A stretch of 16,082 bases of DNA from Pirellulaceae bacterium. Its GTDB lineage: Bacteria > Planctomycetota > Planctomycetia > Pirellulales > Pirellulaceae. A model generated the notes under the pieces. It did no database searches. It had not been told where the DNA came from and saw only the letters and a program-made list of their open reading frames with translations. Shown here one piece after another: positions 7,854-14,835 of this stretch; position 1 is the first letter of the stretch; the number at the start of each line of letters is the position of its first letter. The stretch covers positions 1 to 16,082 of the forward strand of contig JABDKS010000224.1 in the NCBI GenBank assembly GCA_013002105.1, written 5' to 3'. The position numbers and the translations under genes are program-made.

Positions 7854-9854
7854 ATGACCAGCACGCCGCTGCGACGTGATCTACAGAGTATCCCCGTCGA
7901 TGGTCCGCTGCGCCCCTATCGTATCATCGTCGACGAAATCAGCGGCCGCTTCTCTCGAGTTTCCGAACATGTGTGGCAACGTTTGGTCGGCGGAGACGAC
8001 GACCCGATGCTGTGGTCGCAAGCCCGAGCGGCAGGATGGACACGCGAACGAATCTCGCAATCTCGGTCGAAGTTTTCGTTTCTCGCAATACGCATTCCTT
8101 TGGGCGGCATCGATTCGATTGCCCGACACTTAGCCGGTGCCAGCGCAATTGTATTCTCGACCCAGGCGATAATGGTGTGGAGTGTCGTCATCATGCTCGC
8201 TGCGGTCATCGCAGCCAGTCGCACGATGGAACTAGTTGCATCACTCGGTTCGCTTGCCACCTTTCTGCAACAATCCCACCCGGTCACTATCGCCTCGATT
8301 TTTGTCATCACAAAAGCGTGCCATGAATTGGGGCACGCGGTGATGTGCCGGAGAATGGGCGCGCGTTGCGGGGGCGTTGGGATATTGTTGCTGTGCGGCA
8401 TGCCCAATCCGTACTGCGATGTGACGAACATTTGGCAGGAGCCATCCGCAATCAAGCGTGCGGCCGTCATGCTAGCTGGAATCTATGTCGAACTGATCAT
8501 TGCTGCTTTGGCAACCTTTGCGTGGGTGCTGACGAGTGATCCGAGTATCAAACTGCTGGCATTGAATTTGATGATCGTCTGTTCGGTCAGCACGATCCTT
8601 TTCAATGCCAATCCACTGATGAGATACGATGGCTACTTTGTGCTGTCGGATTTGCTGGGCAGTACCAATTTGCGACAAGAGTCTCAATCGGCGTTCCGAA
8701 GTGTCGTGACGCGTCGTGTTGCGGGCCGCGGCTACGACAGCCCGAAGCAATCTGACCGCCGAAGCGTTTTTCTGACTTTGTATTTCGCGGCATCCAAGAT
8801 TTACCGAGTGGTCGTATCGATTGCGATTGCCAGTTTGTTAATCGGATTTGCCCAGTGGTTTCATTTGCGCCCGCTTGCGATCGGTCTTGTTCTTTTTGTG
8901 CTACTGATGACATCGATCCGCACGTCCAAGCAGATCAAGGATGTCGCGATCGGGGCGGGTCGCTGGCAAAGCGTCGCAGTTTGGCGGAGATACTTTGCCG
9001 TTAGCGTGCTGTTGACGGTGATCGCTGGTGTGTTGTTGCTGCCATTGCCTCGTTATCGACGCTCTCACGGGATCGTTGATGCCGCCGATGCGGTGAGTGT
9101 TTACTTGCCGGAAGAATCGATTGTTCAACAAGTCTCGGTCGACTTTGGACATGCCGTCAACGCCGGCGACGCGATTGTACGACTGCAAAGCGACTCCCAC
9201 CGATTGAAAACTCAACAGCTTGACGGTCAGCTTCGTCTGGCGAAATTGCGAAAGAATTTGTCGCACCGCAGTGCCTTGGCTGCACCACATCGGTTGCGCA
9301 GCGACACCGTCGATCAATGGAATACGTTGCAAGCTGCCGAAGAATCCGTCGCCGCCCAGCTTGTCGCAGCAAATCAACGCATGGCCAAAACTGATATCCG
9401 CGCCGCCGTCGACGGCATTGTGATTCCGCCGCAACCCGCAATTCAGACCAACGCAAATGGTTCCCTGATCACGCTAGCCGACCAACTTGGGACACTCGCA
9501 TCGACGCGTCAGGCTTGGTGTCGCATCAGTCGCGACGGATCCATCCATGCCGCGCTGGTGATCGATGCACGTGATCGAGCAGAGATCAATGTTGGTTCGA
9601 TCGTCAAGATTTCGCTGACTGGAGTGCCTGGAAAAGTGTTTTCGTCCCGCGTGTCGTCTGTGTCAGAGATCAAGAAGGACGAACGCTTGGCCGTCCATCA
9701 AGACGCCTATCAAGTTTTATGTCAGCTCCCACCGGTGGACGACGGCGAGTTACTATCGATGTTAGGACAAGAGTGTCGTGGCGTGTTTCGATTGCCGCGA
9801 CGTAGCTTTGCATCAGAACTGGTAACTTGGGTGGGTGATTGGATCCGTGGCTAA
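7854..9854 (+). CDS. M50 (site-2 protease-like) metallopeptidase fused to a HlyD-like domain
   Basis: This 666-residue protein has three parts. Residues about 20-65 (YRIIVDEISGRFSRVSEHVW) resemble the small PqqD-like fold found before other planctomycete and RiPP-linked M50 proteins. The membrane core (about 95-400, some eight helices) carries HELGH at 157-161 and NANPLMRYDGYFVLSDLL at 251-268. D259 is the expected third zinc ligand, so the intramembrane protease site looks intact. After the last helix (about 380-398) comes a HlyD-like region (402-650): lipoyl halves around VQQVSVDFGHAVNAGDAIVRL (424-444) and ADIR-type IRAAVDGIVIPP (515-526), with a helical hairpin between. The ATG at 7854 follows an in-frame TTG at 7851. 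The gene starts 44 bp after the HlyD gene. It is the likely core of the machine; whether it cleaves or only transports is unknown. Confidence 0.88.
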   Translation: MTSTPLRRDLQSIPVDGPLRPYRIIVDEISGRFSRVSEHVWQRLVGGDDDPMLWSQARAAGWTRERISQSRSKFSFLAIRIPLGGIDSIARHLAGASAIVFSTQAIMVWSVVIMLAAVIAASRTMELVASLGSLATFLQQSHPVTIASIFVITKACHELGHAVMCRRMGARCGGVGILLLCGMPNPYCDVTNIWQEPSAIKRAAVMLAGIYVELIIAALATFAWVLTSDPSIKLLALNLMIVCSVSTILFNANPLMRYDGYFVLSDLLGSTNLRQESQSAFRSVVTRRVAGRGYDSPKQSDRRSVFLTLYFAASKIYRVVVSIAIASLLIGFAQWFHLRPLAIGLVLFVLLMTSIRTSKQIKDVAIGAGRWQSVAVWRRYFAVSVLLTVIAGVLLLPLPRYRRSHGIVDAADAVSVYLPEESIVQQVSVDFGHAVNAGDAIVRLQSDSHRLKTQQLDGQLRLAKLRKNLSHRSALAAPHRLRSDTVDQWNTLQAAEESVAAQLVAANQRMAKTDIRAAVDGIVIPPQPAIQTNANGSLITLADQLGTLASTRQAWCRISRDGSIHAALVIDARDRAEINVGSIVKISLTGVPGKVFSSRVSSVSEIKKDERLAVHQDAYQVLCQLPPVDDGELLSMLGQECRGVFRLPRRSFASELVTWVGDWIRG

Positions 9855-10443
9855 CGACAAGTCAGAGCACGAATCGACCGCGCCAATTTTGCCAAGTCAA
9901 TCGGAACGTATGGAAGTCGTTTTGGTTGATGCGCCCCATCCGGCCGTTCTTGCGCCGGAGGATTTATTGCAACAGTGTGACCTGCGCACGCAACGCCGCA
10001 GTGGACCGGGCGGACAACATCGCAACAAAACCAGCTCGGGCGTCTTTCTTTGTCATCGCAGTAGCGGGATTATTGGCGAAGCCACCGAGCGGCGCAGCCA
10101 AGCACTCAATCGCGAGGTCGCGCTGACGCGACTTCGGTTTCGGCTGGCGGTCGAGTTGCGAACCGCCTCGTGGTGGGATGCCAGCGACGTGCCCATCGAA
10201 TCAGAGATCCGTGAAAACTATCATGGCAAATCGTTGCGGCTGAGCGACACCAATCCAGCGAAACCAGCCGTCCTGGCACTGCTGCTCAATGACCTGCATG
10301 CCAGTGGCGGACAGCCAAGTGCCGTTGCACAAGTATGGGCAGTATCGACCAGTGGCATTATCTTTTTGGTCAAGTCAACTCGCGACGCATTCACGCTTGT
10401 GAACCAAGTTCGCGCTCACCACGGGCGTCGTGCCCTGAAGTAG
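9847..10443 (+). CDS. Peptide chain release factor-like protein with GGQ motif
   Basis: This roughly 198-residue protein has an RF-1-type peptidyl-tRNA hydrolysis domain: RSGPGGQHRNKTSSGVFLCH lies at about 51-70, with the GGQ that enters the ribosomal peptidyl-transferase centre. The domains that read stop codons are absent, so it resembles rescue-type or PrfH/MTRFR-like factors rather than RF1/RF2. After the domain (about 110 onward) there is an extension ending in RAHHGRRALK that I do not recognise from ArfB; ArfB's long basic tail is not evident. GTG 9847 is chosen; GTG 9835 in the same frame is possible, and ATG 9910 is a shorter option. It overlaps the end of the M50-HlyD gene by 8 bases, so it is translated from the same message. 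A ribosome-rescue role is inferred from the family. Confidence 0.82.
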   Translation: MANDKSEHESTAPILPSQSERMEVVLVDAPHPAVLAPEDLLQQCDLRTQRRSGPGGQHRNKTSSGVFLCHRSSGIIGEATERRSQALNREVALTRLRFRLAVELRTASWWDASDVPIESEIRENYHGKSLRLSDTNPAKPAVLALLLNDLHASGGQPSAVAQVWAVSTSGIIFLVKSTRDAFTLVNQVRAHHGRRALK

Positions 10444-10465
10444 CTACAATGATTTGCGGCCGGCC

Positions 10466-10549
10466 TGGCACGGAAAACTCGTCCGTTGGCACGAAAACCT
10501 TGCCCATCGGCCCGCAGATCTTGCCAACTGGCCCGCAGATCTCGCGACT
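10466..10549. repeat. Four-unit 21-bp tandem minisatellite
   Basis: Units lie at 10466-10486, 10487-10507, 10508-10528 and 10529-10549. Neighbouring units agree best: the last two share GGCCCGCAGATCT, and the first two share TGGCACG followed by GAAAAC with one offset base. The 21-bp period equals two helical turns and seven codons, so all six frames show heptad peptide repeats and look open. It sits between the release-factor-like gene and the FAD oxidoreductase gene. Directly repeated units without spacers rule out a CRISPR array. Confidence 0.75.
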
Positions 10550-10640
10550 CGCACCCGTCGTCCGCGAGCCTTTCGGCGTTCCGCCACCGGCGAAATAACA
10601 ATCTCCAACTGCCCTTTTGAAAAAACTTTCGAGACGTCGC

Positions 10641-12926
10641 ATGAGTACTTGTCGATTGAATCCAATTTGCTTACTTGGCATCTTTCTGCTGACTGGGTCA
10701 CTGCTAAATGGGCACGCCCTATCGGCGGAGTTGTTTGTCGAAGCCGAAAGCTTGGAGGACCACGGCGGCTGGAAACTCGATACACAATTTATTCAGCAAA
10801 TGGGTTCGCCTTATTTGTTGGCGCATGGTCTGGGCCGTCCGGTCGATGATGCCGGCGGCAAAATCGAAGTGCCCCAGTCGGGCGAATACCGCGTTTGGGT
10901 CCGCACGATCGATTGGGTGGCACGCTGGGACGCCAAGCCGTCGCCGGGGAAATTCCAGGTTGTCATTGACGGCAAGCCGCTGACCGAGACGTTTGGAACC
11001 AAAGGCAAACAATGGTCTTGGCACGATGGCGGCACGATCCAACTGGAACAGGGTTCGCACAAGTTATCTCTCAAGGACTTGACCGGATTTGATGGTCGCT
11101 GCGACTGCCTTTATTTCACCACGGATGTCAACGACGGACCGCCGCCAGCGGACGGAGTTCTGTCAGACTGGCGCCGCAAACAGCTGGACTTGCCCGAGAC
11201 GCCCCAAATACGCGGGCCCTACGATTTGGTCGTCGTTGGTGGCGGCTATGCCGGGATGGGTTCGGCGATTTCTGCCGCGCGGATGGGTTGCCGTGTTGCC
11301 TTGGTCCAGGATCGCGGGGTGCTGGGAGGAAACGGCTCGAGCGAAGTGCGGGTGTGGGCGATGGGCAACATTCGCCGAGGCAAGTTTCCGCGTATCGGCG
11401 AAATCATCGAAGAGTTCTGTGACCATGCCACCAAATCCCCCGGTCGGTATGAGGAATTCGGCGACGATTTAAAAGAGACGATCGTCAAGGCGGAAGCCAA
11501 TATCGATTTGATGCTGAATCATCACGCACACGCGGTGGAGATGGATGGCAACAAGATCCAAAGTGTCTTTGCCTTTGACACTCGCACCGGTGCGGAAGTC
11601 CAAATCTTGGGCAATTACTTTGCCGATTGCACCGGACATGGATGGATCGGTGCTTGGGCCAAAGCGGATTTGGAAATGACCCCCGAGGGTCGGATGGGCA
11701 TGAGCAATATGTGGGCTTGGGGCGAGAAGGACTCCGTCACGGAGTACCCCGAAACTCCTTGGGCACTTGATTTGAACATGGAAGATTTTCCTTATCCGCG
11801 CGATCATCACGGGCAGTGGTTTTGGGAGAGCGGATTCGACAAAGATGCCCTTGGTGATGCCGAAGCGATTCGAGACTGGAATTTACGTGCGGTGTATGGA
11901 GCGTTCAACGCGATGAAAAATCGCGATGGCGCCGCCGATCACAAGAATGCGGAACTGACCTGGGTCGCCTACATCGGCGGTCCGCGAGAGAGTCGCCGAC
12001 TGATGGGTGACGTCGTCCTGACCGAGGAAGATATCGTCGCCAAGCGTGACTTTCCTGATGGCTGTGTTCCCAGTACGTGGTCGATCGACTTGCACTATCC
12101 CAAAGAACAGTACGCCGTGAAGTACCCCGACAATCCATTCATTTCCAAAGCGGTTCATGGCAAGGGTGTCGACCGTTCGTATGGCTATCCGGTCCCCTAT
12201 CGATGCTTTTACAGTCGCAATGTCGAAAACCTCTTCATGGCGGGCCGCTGTATCAGTGTCACGCACGAGGCGCTCGGGACGGTCCGCGTGATGAAAACAT
12301 GTGGCATGATGGGCGAAGTCGTTGGCAAAGCGGCTTCACTGTGTGCTCTGCACGGTTGCACGCCACGCGATGTCTATACAAAACATCTCGGTGAGTTGCT
12401 GGAACTATTGCATCTGCCCGGCAAAGCCCATCGCAGTACGCCGTCGGGACAAATCATTATTCCCGACGACATCTTGCCACTGGCCAGTTCCAAAGGCCCG
12501 ATGTCCGGCAAAGACCCCGCCAAGTTGGATGGGATTGTTGTCGATGATACGAACGCGAAATTAACCGGCAAATGGACCAAGGGCGGAGGATTGAAAAACT
12601 ATGTTGGCTATAGCTACCAGTACGCTGGTGCTAACTCGGGCGCGACGGCGTCGTTCACGGTCAAGGTGGATGCACCCGGTCGGTATAAGGTTCAACTATT
12701 TAGTCAATCGCACGCCAATCGCGCCACCAACACACCGGTCGACATTCAAGCCGATGGCAACGTCACCCAATACGTCATCAATCAACGCGAAAAATCGCCT
12801 GACGACATCATTACCGTCGACGAGATATCGCTCGGCAGCTCCGGCGAAGTCGTCGTGACGATCCATACAGAAAATGCCGACGGAACCGTGCACATCGACG
12901 CGGTTCGACTGCTGAAAGTTAAATGA
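10641..12926 (+). CDS. Secreted FAD-dependent oxidoreductase with N- and C-terminal carbohydrate-binding-like domains
   Basis: From ATG 10641 the protein has 761 residues. A signal sequence (hydrophobic about 8-22, cleavage near ALSA at 26-29) leads to a beta-rich domain (30-165, FVEAESLEDHGGW) of the kind found on glycan-active proteins. The FAD_oxidored-type domain (about 192-590) opens with a Rossmann motif VVVGGGYAGMGSA (197-209) and the FAD-family signature VLGGNGSSEVRVW (227-239), and ends with ENLFMAGRCISVTHEALG (529-546). The C-terminus (632-761, IVVDDTNAKLTGKW ... HIDAVRLL) matches a golvesin/Xly-like beta domain. A TTG at 10617 would add MKKLSRRR and a possible twin-arginine motif. 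Substrate is unknown; an oxidised sugar or polysaccharide component is a guess from the flanking domains. Confidence 0.87.
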   Translation: MSTCRLNPICLLGIFLLTGSLLNGHALSAELFVEAESLEDHGGWKLDTQFIQQMGSPYLLAHGLGRPVDDAGGKIEVPQSGEYRVWVRTIDWVARWDAKPSPGKFQVVIDGKPLTETFGTKGKQWSWHDGGTIQLEQGSHKLSLKDLTGFDGRCDCLYFTTDVNDGPPPADGVLSDWRRKQLDLPETPQIRGPYDLVVVGGGYAGMGSAISAARMGCRVALVQDRGVLGGNGSSEVRVWAMGNIRRGKFPRIGEIIEEFCDHATKSPGRYEEFGDDLKETIVKAEANIDLMLNHHAHAVEMDGNKIQSVFAFDTRTGAEVQILGNYFADCTGHGWIGAWAKADLEMTPEGRMGMSNMWAWGEKDSVTEYPETPWALDLNMEDFPYPRDHHGQWFWESGFDKDALGDAEAIRDWNLRAVYGAFNAMKNRDGAADHKNAELTWVAYIGGPRESRRLMGDVVLTEEDIVAKRDFPDGCVPSTWSIDLHYPKEQYAVKYPDNPFISKAVHGKGVDRSYGYPVPYRCFYSRNVENLFMAGRCISVTHEALGTVRVMKTCGMMGEVVGKAASLCALHGCTPRDVYTKHLGELLELLHLPGKAHRSTPSGQIIIPDDILPLASSKGPMSGKDPAKLDGIVVDDTNAKLTGKWTKGGGLKNYVGYSYQYAGANSGATASFTVKVDAPGRYKVQLFSQSHANRATNTPVDIQADGNVTQYVINQREKSPDDIITVDEISLGSSGEVVVTIHTENADGTVHIDAVRLLKVK

Positions 12927-13015
12927 AGTCATCGGCATAGCTGCAACAAAGGCTGGCCGTCGACCCATTTGTCGACGTCGCAATCTCCCGCCACGCAATC
13001 AACGATGCTCCGTCT
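12927..13015. other. Short spacer with a weak GTCGAC hairpin
   Basis: The 89-bp gap after the FAD oxidoreductase contains GTCGAC at 12959-12964 and again at 12971-12976, giving a 6-bp stem with a 6-base loop. There is no T-run, so I do not call a terminator. The next gene starts with CCGTCT directly before its ATG, as does the lipoprotein gene at 14836. Confidence 0.35.
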
Positions 13016-14662
13016 ATGAAGAATCCCCCATCCAGGCGACCCCGTCTGGCCTTTTGGGTTCATCTTGCGCGCGTCGGTGTTGTCGCGGCGTTGCTAATGG
13101 CGATTCGGTCGCCGGTGCTGGAGGACGGGCTTGATGCGGGCCAACCGCCGCCGATCGAAGCGGTGATGTCTGTTTTACCGAGTGCGCACACGATGGATGA
13201 TGCGCCCAATGCGAATGGGATGTGGGCGGTTCGCGGCGAGAAGGGTGAGGTGATCGCGAACGTCGCGCGCACGCTACCGATGGCCGCGGATGTGGTGGGG
13301 TATCGAGGACCCACTCAGGCGTTGATCGTTTTTGATGACGACCTGAATGTCTCATCGGTTGCCCTGCTGGATAGCAGTGACACTCAGGAGCACGTCGATG
13401 CAGTGATCAATGACCATCCATTTTTTGACCAATTTCGCGGCTGGCCTTGGGGTGGGCCAAAAGGGTCGGTGCAAATCGATGCTGTCTCCGGTGCAACGCT
13501 AACCAGCTTGGCGTTGGCCGACGGTGTCTTGAAACGAATCGGTGGAGACCGACCTTCGTTGGTCTTCCCCGATCCGATCTCTGACCAGGAAACCGCAGAG
13601 ATGATCGATGACGACGCAATCAGTGCGCGTCTCGTGCGAACCGGACCTTTGGCTGACGCCGTGATTGGGTACCAAGGACCAACCGAACTGCTGCTGGTGC
13701 TCAATGACACGAACACGGTTCAGCGAGTCAAACTGCGGCGCTCGTACGACAACGAGCCGTACGTCGACTACGTGCGGACGGAACGTAGTTTCTGGAAAAT
13801 CTTTGAAGGCAAAACGTTGACCGAACTCGCAGCGTTCGATCCTGCTGCTGCCGGCGTCGAAGGAGTCTCCGGTGCGACGATGACCAGCATGGCGGTCGCC
13901 GATACGATCGTCGCTGCGGCACAGGCCGCGGACGCGGAGACGCAACAAAGCGCGGCCGCGGAATCGCCAGGCATCCTTTCGACGGTTCGTTTCAGCGGTG
14001 CAGATGTCGCCACGATAGTGACTCTGTTATTGCTGAGCCTGTTCAGTCGACTGCGATGGTTTCACCACCAAACCTTTCGGCGACTCTGGTTACTGGTCGT
14101 GATCGGCGTGATCGGACTTTGGGCCGGCAACCTGATCTCGATGGCACTATTGGCTGGCTGGTCGGCCGAAGGGGTCGCATGGCGGTTGGCGCCGGGACTG
14201 ACGGCCATCACTGCGGTTGCATTACTTGCTCCACCGCTGACCAAAGGCAACCCCTACTGCAATCACCTTTGCCCACATGGTGCGCTGCAACAACTGATTC
14301 GACCAGGATCGAAATCCAAACGTCACCTACGATTACCGCGACGTGTCAATGGATTGATGGATTGGATCCCCGGCATCACACTCGTACTGGCGTACGGATT
14401 ACTGGTGACCTATCCATCGATCGACTTGTCAGCTTGGGAACCCTTCCATGCCTACCTCTTTCGAATCGCGCCCTGGGCAGCGATCGCATTGGCGGCCGCC
14501 ACGTTGTTGTTTGCGGCTGTCGTGCCAATGGGATACTGCCGGCTGGGCTGTCCGACCGGGCGACTGCTTGATCATCTGCGGCGCACATCAACCAGCCACC
14601 GCTTGACCCTTTCCGATGGGGTCGCAGTGATTTTGATAATTTATGCTTACGCTATTCAGTGA
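13016..14662 (+). CDS. NosR-like membrane flavoprotein: two FMN-binding domains plus CX3CP iron-sulfur membrane domain
   Basis: This 548-residue protein should move electrons across or along the inner membrane. An N-terminal helix (about 13-31) anchors a periplasmic region with two FMN-binding domains (about 90-176 and 215-300). Each has a covalent flavinylation motif: DAVSGATLTS with T161 and EGVSGATMTS with T288. The first fits the DxxSGAT consensus; the second has Glu for Asp. About six helices follow (328-546). They carry CNHLCPHG (C415, C419) and CRLGCPTG (C508, C512), the CX3CP pairs of NapH/NosR-type polyferredoxins. The classic C-terminal 2x[4Fe-4S] ferredoxin of NosR is missing and the protein is shorter. 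An ApbE flavin transferase would be needed and is not in the window. It follows the FAD enzyme by 89 bp. Confidence 0.85.
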   Translation: MKNPPSRRPRLAFWVHLARVGVVAALLMAIRSPVLEDGLDAGQPPPIEAVMSVLPSAHTMDDAPNANGMWAVRGEKGEVIANVARTLPMAADVVGYRGPTQALIVFDDDLNVSSVALLDSSDTQEHVDAVINDHPFFDQFRGWPWGGPKGSVQIDAVSGATLTSLALADGVLKRIGGDRPSLVFPDPISDQETAEMIDDDAISARLVRTGPLADAVIGYQGPTELLLVLNDTNTVQRVKLRRSYDNEPYVDYVRTERSFWKIFEGKTLTELAAFDPAAAGVEGVSGATMTSMAVADTIVAAAQAADAETQQSAAAESPGILSTVRFSGADVATIVTLLLLSLFSRLRWFHHQTFRRLWLLVVIGVIGLWAGNLISMALLAGWSAEGVAWRLAPGLTAITAVALLAPPLTKGNPYCNHLCPHGALQQLIRPGSKSKRHLRLPRRVNGLMDWIPGITLVLAYGLLVTYPSIDLSAWEPFHAYLFRIAPWAAIALAAATLLFAAVVPMGYCRLGCPTGRLLDHLRRTSTSHRLTLSDGVAVILIIYAYAIQ

Positions 14663-14835
14663 TAGCGGCAGAGGCGAAACTCGCGTGCATCGAAAAATCG
14701 CTCGCCTACCGGTACACTGAATTCCGCTCGTCACTCGAATCTTGCTCCGGAATCCAAAAATTTGTCGGTACACTGAAACGAGCAATTCGTACGCATCCGA
14801 CACTTTCAATCACTCGTCCCTTTCCGGCACCGTCT
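14663..14835. other. Intergenic region carrying a 12-bp direct repeat
   Basis: This 173-bp gap separates the NosR-like gene from the lipoprotein gene. No RNA gene or strong terminator is visible. Its only clear structure is the repeated CGGTACACTGAA, which makes it the likely promoter region of the lipoprotein gene. Confidence 0.5.
14710..14777. promoter_or_regulatory. Direct repeat CGGTACACTGAA x2 upstream of the lipoprotein gene
   Basis: CGGTACACTGAA occurs exactly at 14710-14721 and 14766-14777, 56 bp start to start, ending about 58 bp before the ATG at 14836. Two identical 12-mers in the same orientation in a short promoter-length gap suggest binding sites for a regulator or duplicated promoter elements. 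Function is inferred from position. Confidence 0.35.

Noticed and set aside
8901..9434. Minus-strand frame of 177 codons
   Set aside because: Lies antisense inside the M50-HlyD gene, whose HlyD features in that part are clear.
7854..9854. Type I secretion or bacteriocin ABC exporter component
   Set aside because: There is no Walker A/B ATPase motif anywhere in the trio, so it cannot be called an ABC exporter despite the HlyD parts.
10466..10549. CRISPR array
   Set aside because: The units abut directly with no unique spacers and are degenerate; no cas gene is present.
10391..10681. Minus-strand repeat peptide gene (heptads such as GPVGKICGPMGK)
   Set aside because: The heptads follow from the 21-bp DNA repeat, other frames show similar repeats, and the frame runs antisense into two real genes. 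No start signal was seen.
11883..12266. Minus-strand frame of 127 codons
   Set aside because: Antisense to the catalytic domain of the FAD oxidoreductase; no independent support.
12959..12976. Terminator hairpin after the FAD oxidoreductase
   Set aside because: The stem is only 6 bp of a self-palindromic GTCGAC and lacks a T-run.
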